Positions 5,084-6,011 of a stretch of DNA of 6,011 nt are shown here, piece after piece. A model generated the notes under the pieces. That model did not search any database, had not been told where the DNA came from, and saw nothing but the letters and a program-made list of their open reading frames with translations. A program made the translations under genes and the position numbers. Where the stretch lies: assembly GCA_900762805.1 (NCBI GenBank), contig CAAFHY010000240.1:1-6011 (forward strand), written 5' to 3'. The stretch comes from Oscillospiraceae bacterium (GTDB lineage: Bacteria; Bacillota; Clostridia; Oscillospirales; Ruminococcaceae). The stretch's first letter is position 1, and every line of letters begins with the position of its first letter.

Positions 5084-5803
5084 ATGAGTATGCACATCGA
5101 CGCACAGCCCGGCCAGATCGCCGAGCGTGTGCTGCTGCCCGGAGACCCTGAGCGCGCCACCGCTATCGCCGAGCGTTATCTGGACGACACCCGGCTGGTC
5201 AACAGCCGGCGCGGGGCGCTCTGCTACACCGGCCGCTACGGCGGCGTCCCTGTATCGGTGATGGCTACCGGTATGGGCGTGCCCTCGATGCTGATCTACG
5301 CCACCGAGCTGTGCCGCGATTTCGGCTGTCAGTCGCTCATCCGTGTCGGCACCTCCGGCGGCTACCGCGCCGACATGAAGCTGGGCGATATCGTGCTCTC
5401 GCAGGCGGCCAGCACCACGTCGGGCATCAACGACGGCCTGTTCGGCGGCACCTTCGCTCCCATCGCCGATTTCGAGCTGCTCAAAACGGCCGACCGCCTC
5501 GCCGCCGAGCGCGGGCTGAAGGTCTATGTCGGCAACACCGTCTGCAACGACCGCCTCTACCGCCTGGCCGAGAATTACCGCGGCCGCACCTGGGCCAGAT
5601 ACGGCATCCTCGCCTCCGAGATGGAGGGGGCGGCGCTCTACACAGCCGCCGCCGAATTCGGCCGCCGCGCGCTGACGATGGTTTCCATTATCTGCGGCAT
5701 CACCTTTGAGGGCGAGCAGGAAAGCTTCTGCGACCTTCCGGCCGGCGGCGCCGATATGGAGGAAATGCTCCGGCTGGCGCTCGACACCGTCACGGCCGAA
5801 TAG
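5084..5803 (+). CDS. deoD: DeoD-family nucleoside phosphorylase with altered active site
   Basis: Classical DeoD is a hexameric cytoplasmic enzyme that splits purine (deoxy)nucleosides with phosphate, giving base and (deoxy)ribose-1-phosphate. At 239 residues the length matches, and the numbering runs in step with the E. coli enzyme as I recall it. Phosphate- and ribose-binding positions are kept: His4, Gly20 (LPGDPERA), Arg24, Arg43, Arg87 (IRVGTSGG, with Thr90 for Ser90), and Glu179-Met180-Glu181. The usual base-binding catalytic pair is not. Position 204, normally Asp in an SD motif, is Cys in SIICGI (201-206), and no Arg occurs from 204 to 229 where Arg217 should lie. Position 159 is Tyr instead of Phe. 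Base specificity may therefore differ or activity be reduced. The ATG has SD AAAGGAAG (5071-5078). It lies 72 nt after mntP on the same strand, possibly co-transcribed. Confidence 0.85.
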   Translation: MSMHIDAQPGQIAERVLLPGDPERATAIAERYLDDTRLVNSRRGALCYTGRYGGVPVSVMATGMGVPSMLIYATELCRDFGCQSLIRVGTSGGYRADMKLGDIVLSQAASTTSGINDGLFGGTFAPIADFELLKTADRLAAERGLKVYVGNTVCNDRLYRLAENYRGRTWARYGILASEMEGAALYTAAAEFGRRALTMVSIICGITFEGEQESFCDLPAGGADMEEMLRLALDTVTAE

Positions 5804-5891
5804 CGGCCTGCCTTTTGCGGCGGCCGGCACCGGCAGACAGGCGCGGCCGGCCGTGCAGCCTATGCAAAGGTGCGCTCACGGCATACCGCGG

Positions 5892-5928
5892 CAGGCGCCC
5901 CGCGGGGAGCCGCGCGGAAAGGCGCCTG
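5892..5928. repeat. Inverted repeat in the 3' untranslated region of the deoD-like gene
   Basis: CAGGCGCC (5892-5899) pairs with GGCGCCTG (5921-5928), enclosing a smaller CGCGG/CCGCG hairpin (5901-5914). A looser GCCGTG/CACGGC pair lies just upstream (5850-5882). The 140 nt between the deoD stop and the terminator contain no gene I can support, but could form a structured 3' end. Confidence 0.4.
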
Positions 5929-5947
5929 GCTCTGACTTCTGAAAAGC

Positions 5948-5990
5948 GGATCGGCGGGATGCTGCAGCATCCCGCCGATCCTGTTTTTTT
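5948..5990 (+). terminator. Strong intrinsic terminator after the deoD-like gene
   Basis: A 15-bp perfect stem starting GGATCGGCGGG (5948-5962 with 5967-5981) closes a TGCA loop and is followed by TG and seven T (5984-5990). The DNA is a 34-nt perfect palindrome. AAAA at 5942-5945 gives a weaker U-run on the opposite strand, so it may work in both directions between convergent genes. Confidence 0.92.
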
Positions 5991-6011
5991 ACTTATCGGA
6001 GCCGCCGCTTC
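5989..6011 (-). CDS. Possible last codons of a convergent gene at the right edge
   Basis: Read on the minus strand from the right edge, one frame gives S-G-G-S-D-K and then TAA (5989-5991), directly before the bidirectional-looking hairpin. The hydrophilic ending and the terminator right after the stop are what a convergent gene's 3' end looks like. Only six codons are visible, and another frame also meets a TAA here, so this is a suggestion only. Confidence 0.3.

Noticed and set aside
4331..5830. 499-codon open frame on the minus strand across mntP and the deoD-like gene
   Set aside because: It is antisense to two well-recognised genes, its composition (Ala/Gly/Asp/Gln/Arg) is that of a shadow frame in G+C-rich DNA, and it has no recognisable domain.

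Overview
The window looks like chromosome from a G+C-rich, gut-type clostridium (Oscillospiraceae/Ruminococcaceae-like). The reasons are strongly G+C-biased third codon positions, A/T-rich consensus sigma-A promoters and Shine-Dalgarno sites of the AGGAGG type. The gene content also fits: a BofC-like protein, PyrR, a Tet(M)-like GTPase carrying a YacP/Rae1 domain, and MntP behind a yybP-ykoY riboswitch. The genus assignment is an inference. I see no insertion sequence, CRISPR array, tRNA or rRNA.

Layout, left to right. (1) Positions 1-36 hold the first 12 codons of a minus-strand gene that runs off the left edge, with its own extended -10 promoter at 132-140. (2) Positions 215-532 (+) encode a small membrane-anchored protein with a BofC-like C-terminal domain. 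(3) Positions 533-759 lie between convergent genes and contain a strong hairpin that probably ends the pyrR transcript. (4) Positions 760-3892 (-) are a two-gene operon read from a textbook sigma-A promoter at 3976-4004. Its first gene is an 890-residue fusion of a Tet(M)/EF-G-like ribosomal GTPase with a C-terminal NYN nuclease domain related to YacP/Rae1. Its second gene is pyrR, whose start lies 77 nt inside the first gene. (5) Positions 3893-4435 separate divergent transcripts. They contain hairpins, a second textbook promoter (4226-4254), a yybP-ykoY Mn2+ riboswitch and an intrinsic terminator. (6) Positions 4436-5011 (+) encode the Mn2+ exporter MntP. (7) Positions 5084-5803 (+) encode a DeoD-family nucleoside phosphorylase whose usual catalytic Asp and Arg are missing. 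(8) The right edge has a near-perfect terminator hairpin and possibly the last codons of a convergent minus-strand gene.

How it fits together. The GTPase-NYN protein is the most interesting gene. Tet(M)-type GTPases enter the ribosomal A-site region, and Rae1 of Bacillus subtilis is an endoribonuclease that cuts mRNA in the ribosomal A site. The fusion therefore suggests a GTP-driven, ribosome-targeted mRNA cleavage factor rather than a tetracycline resistance protein. The mntP unit is a Mn2+-responsive homeostasis module. The deoD-like gene follows mntP on the same strand and may share its transcript.
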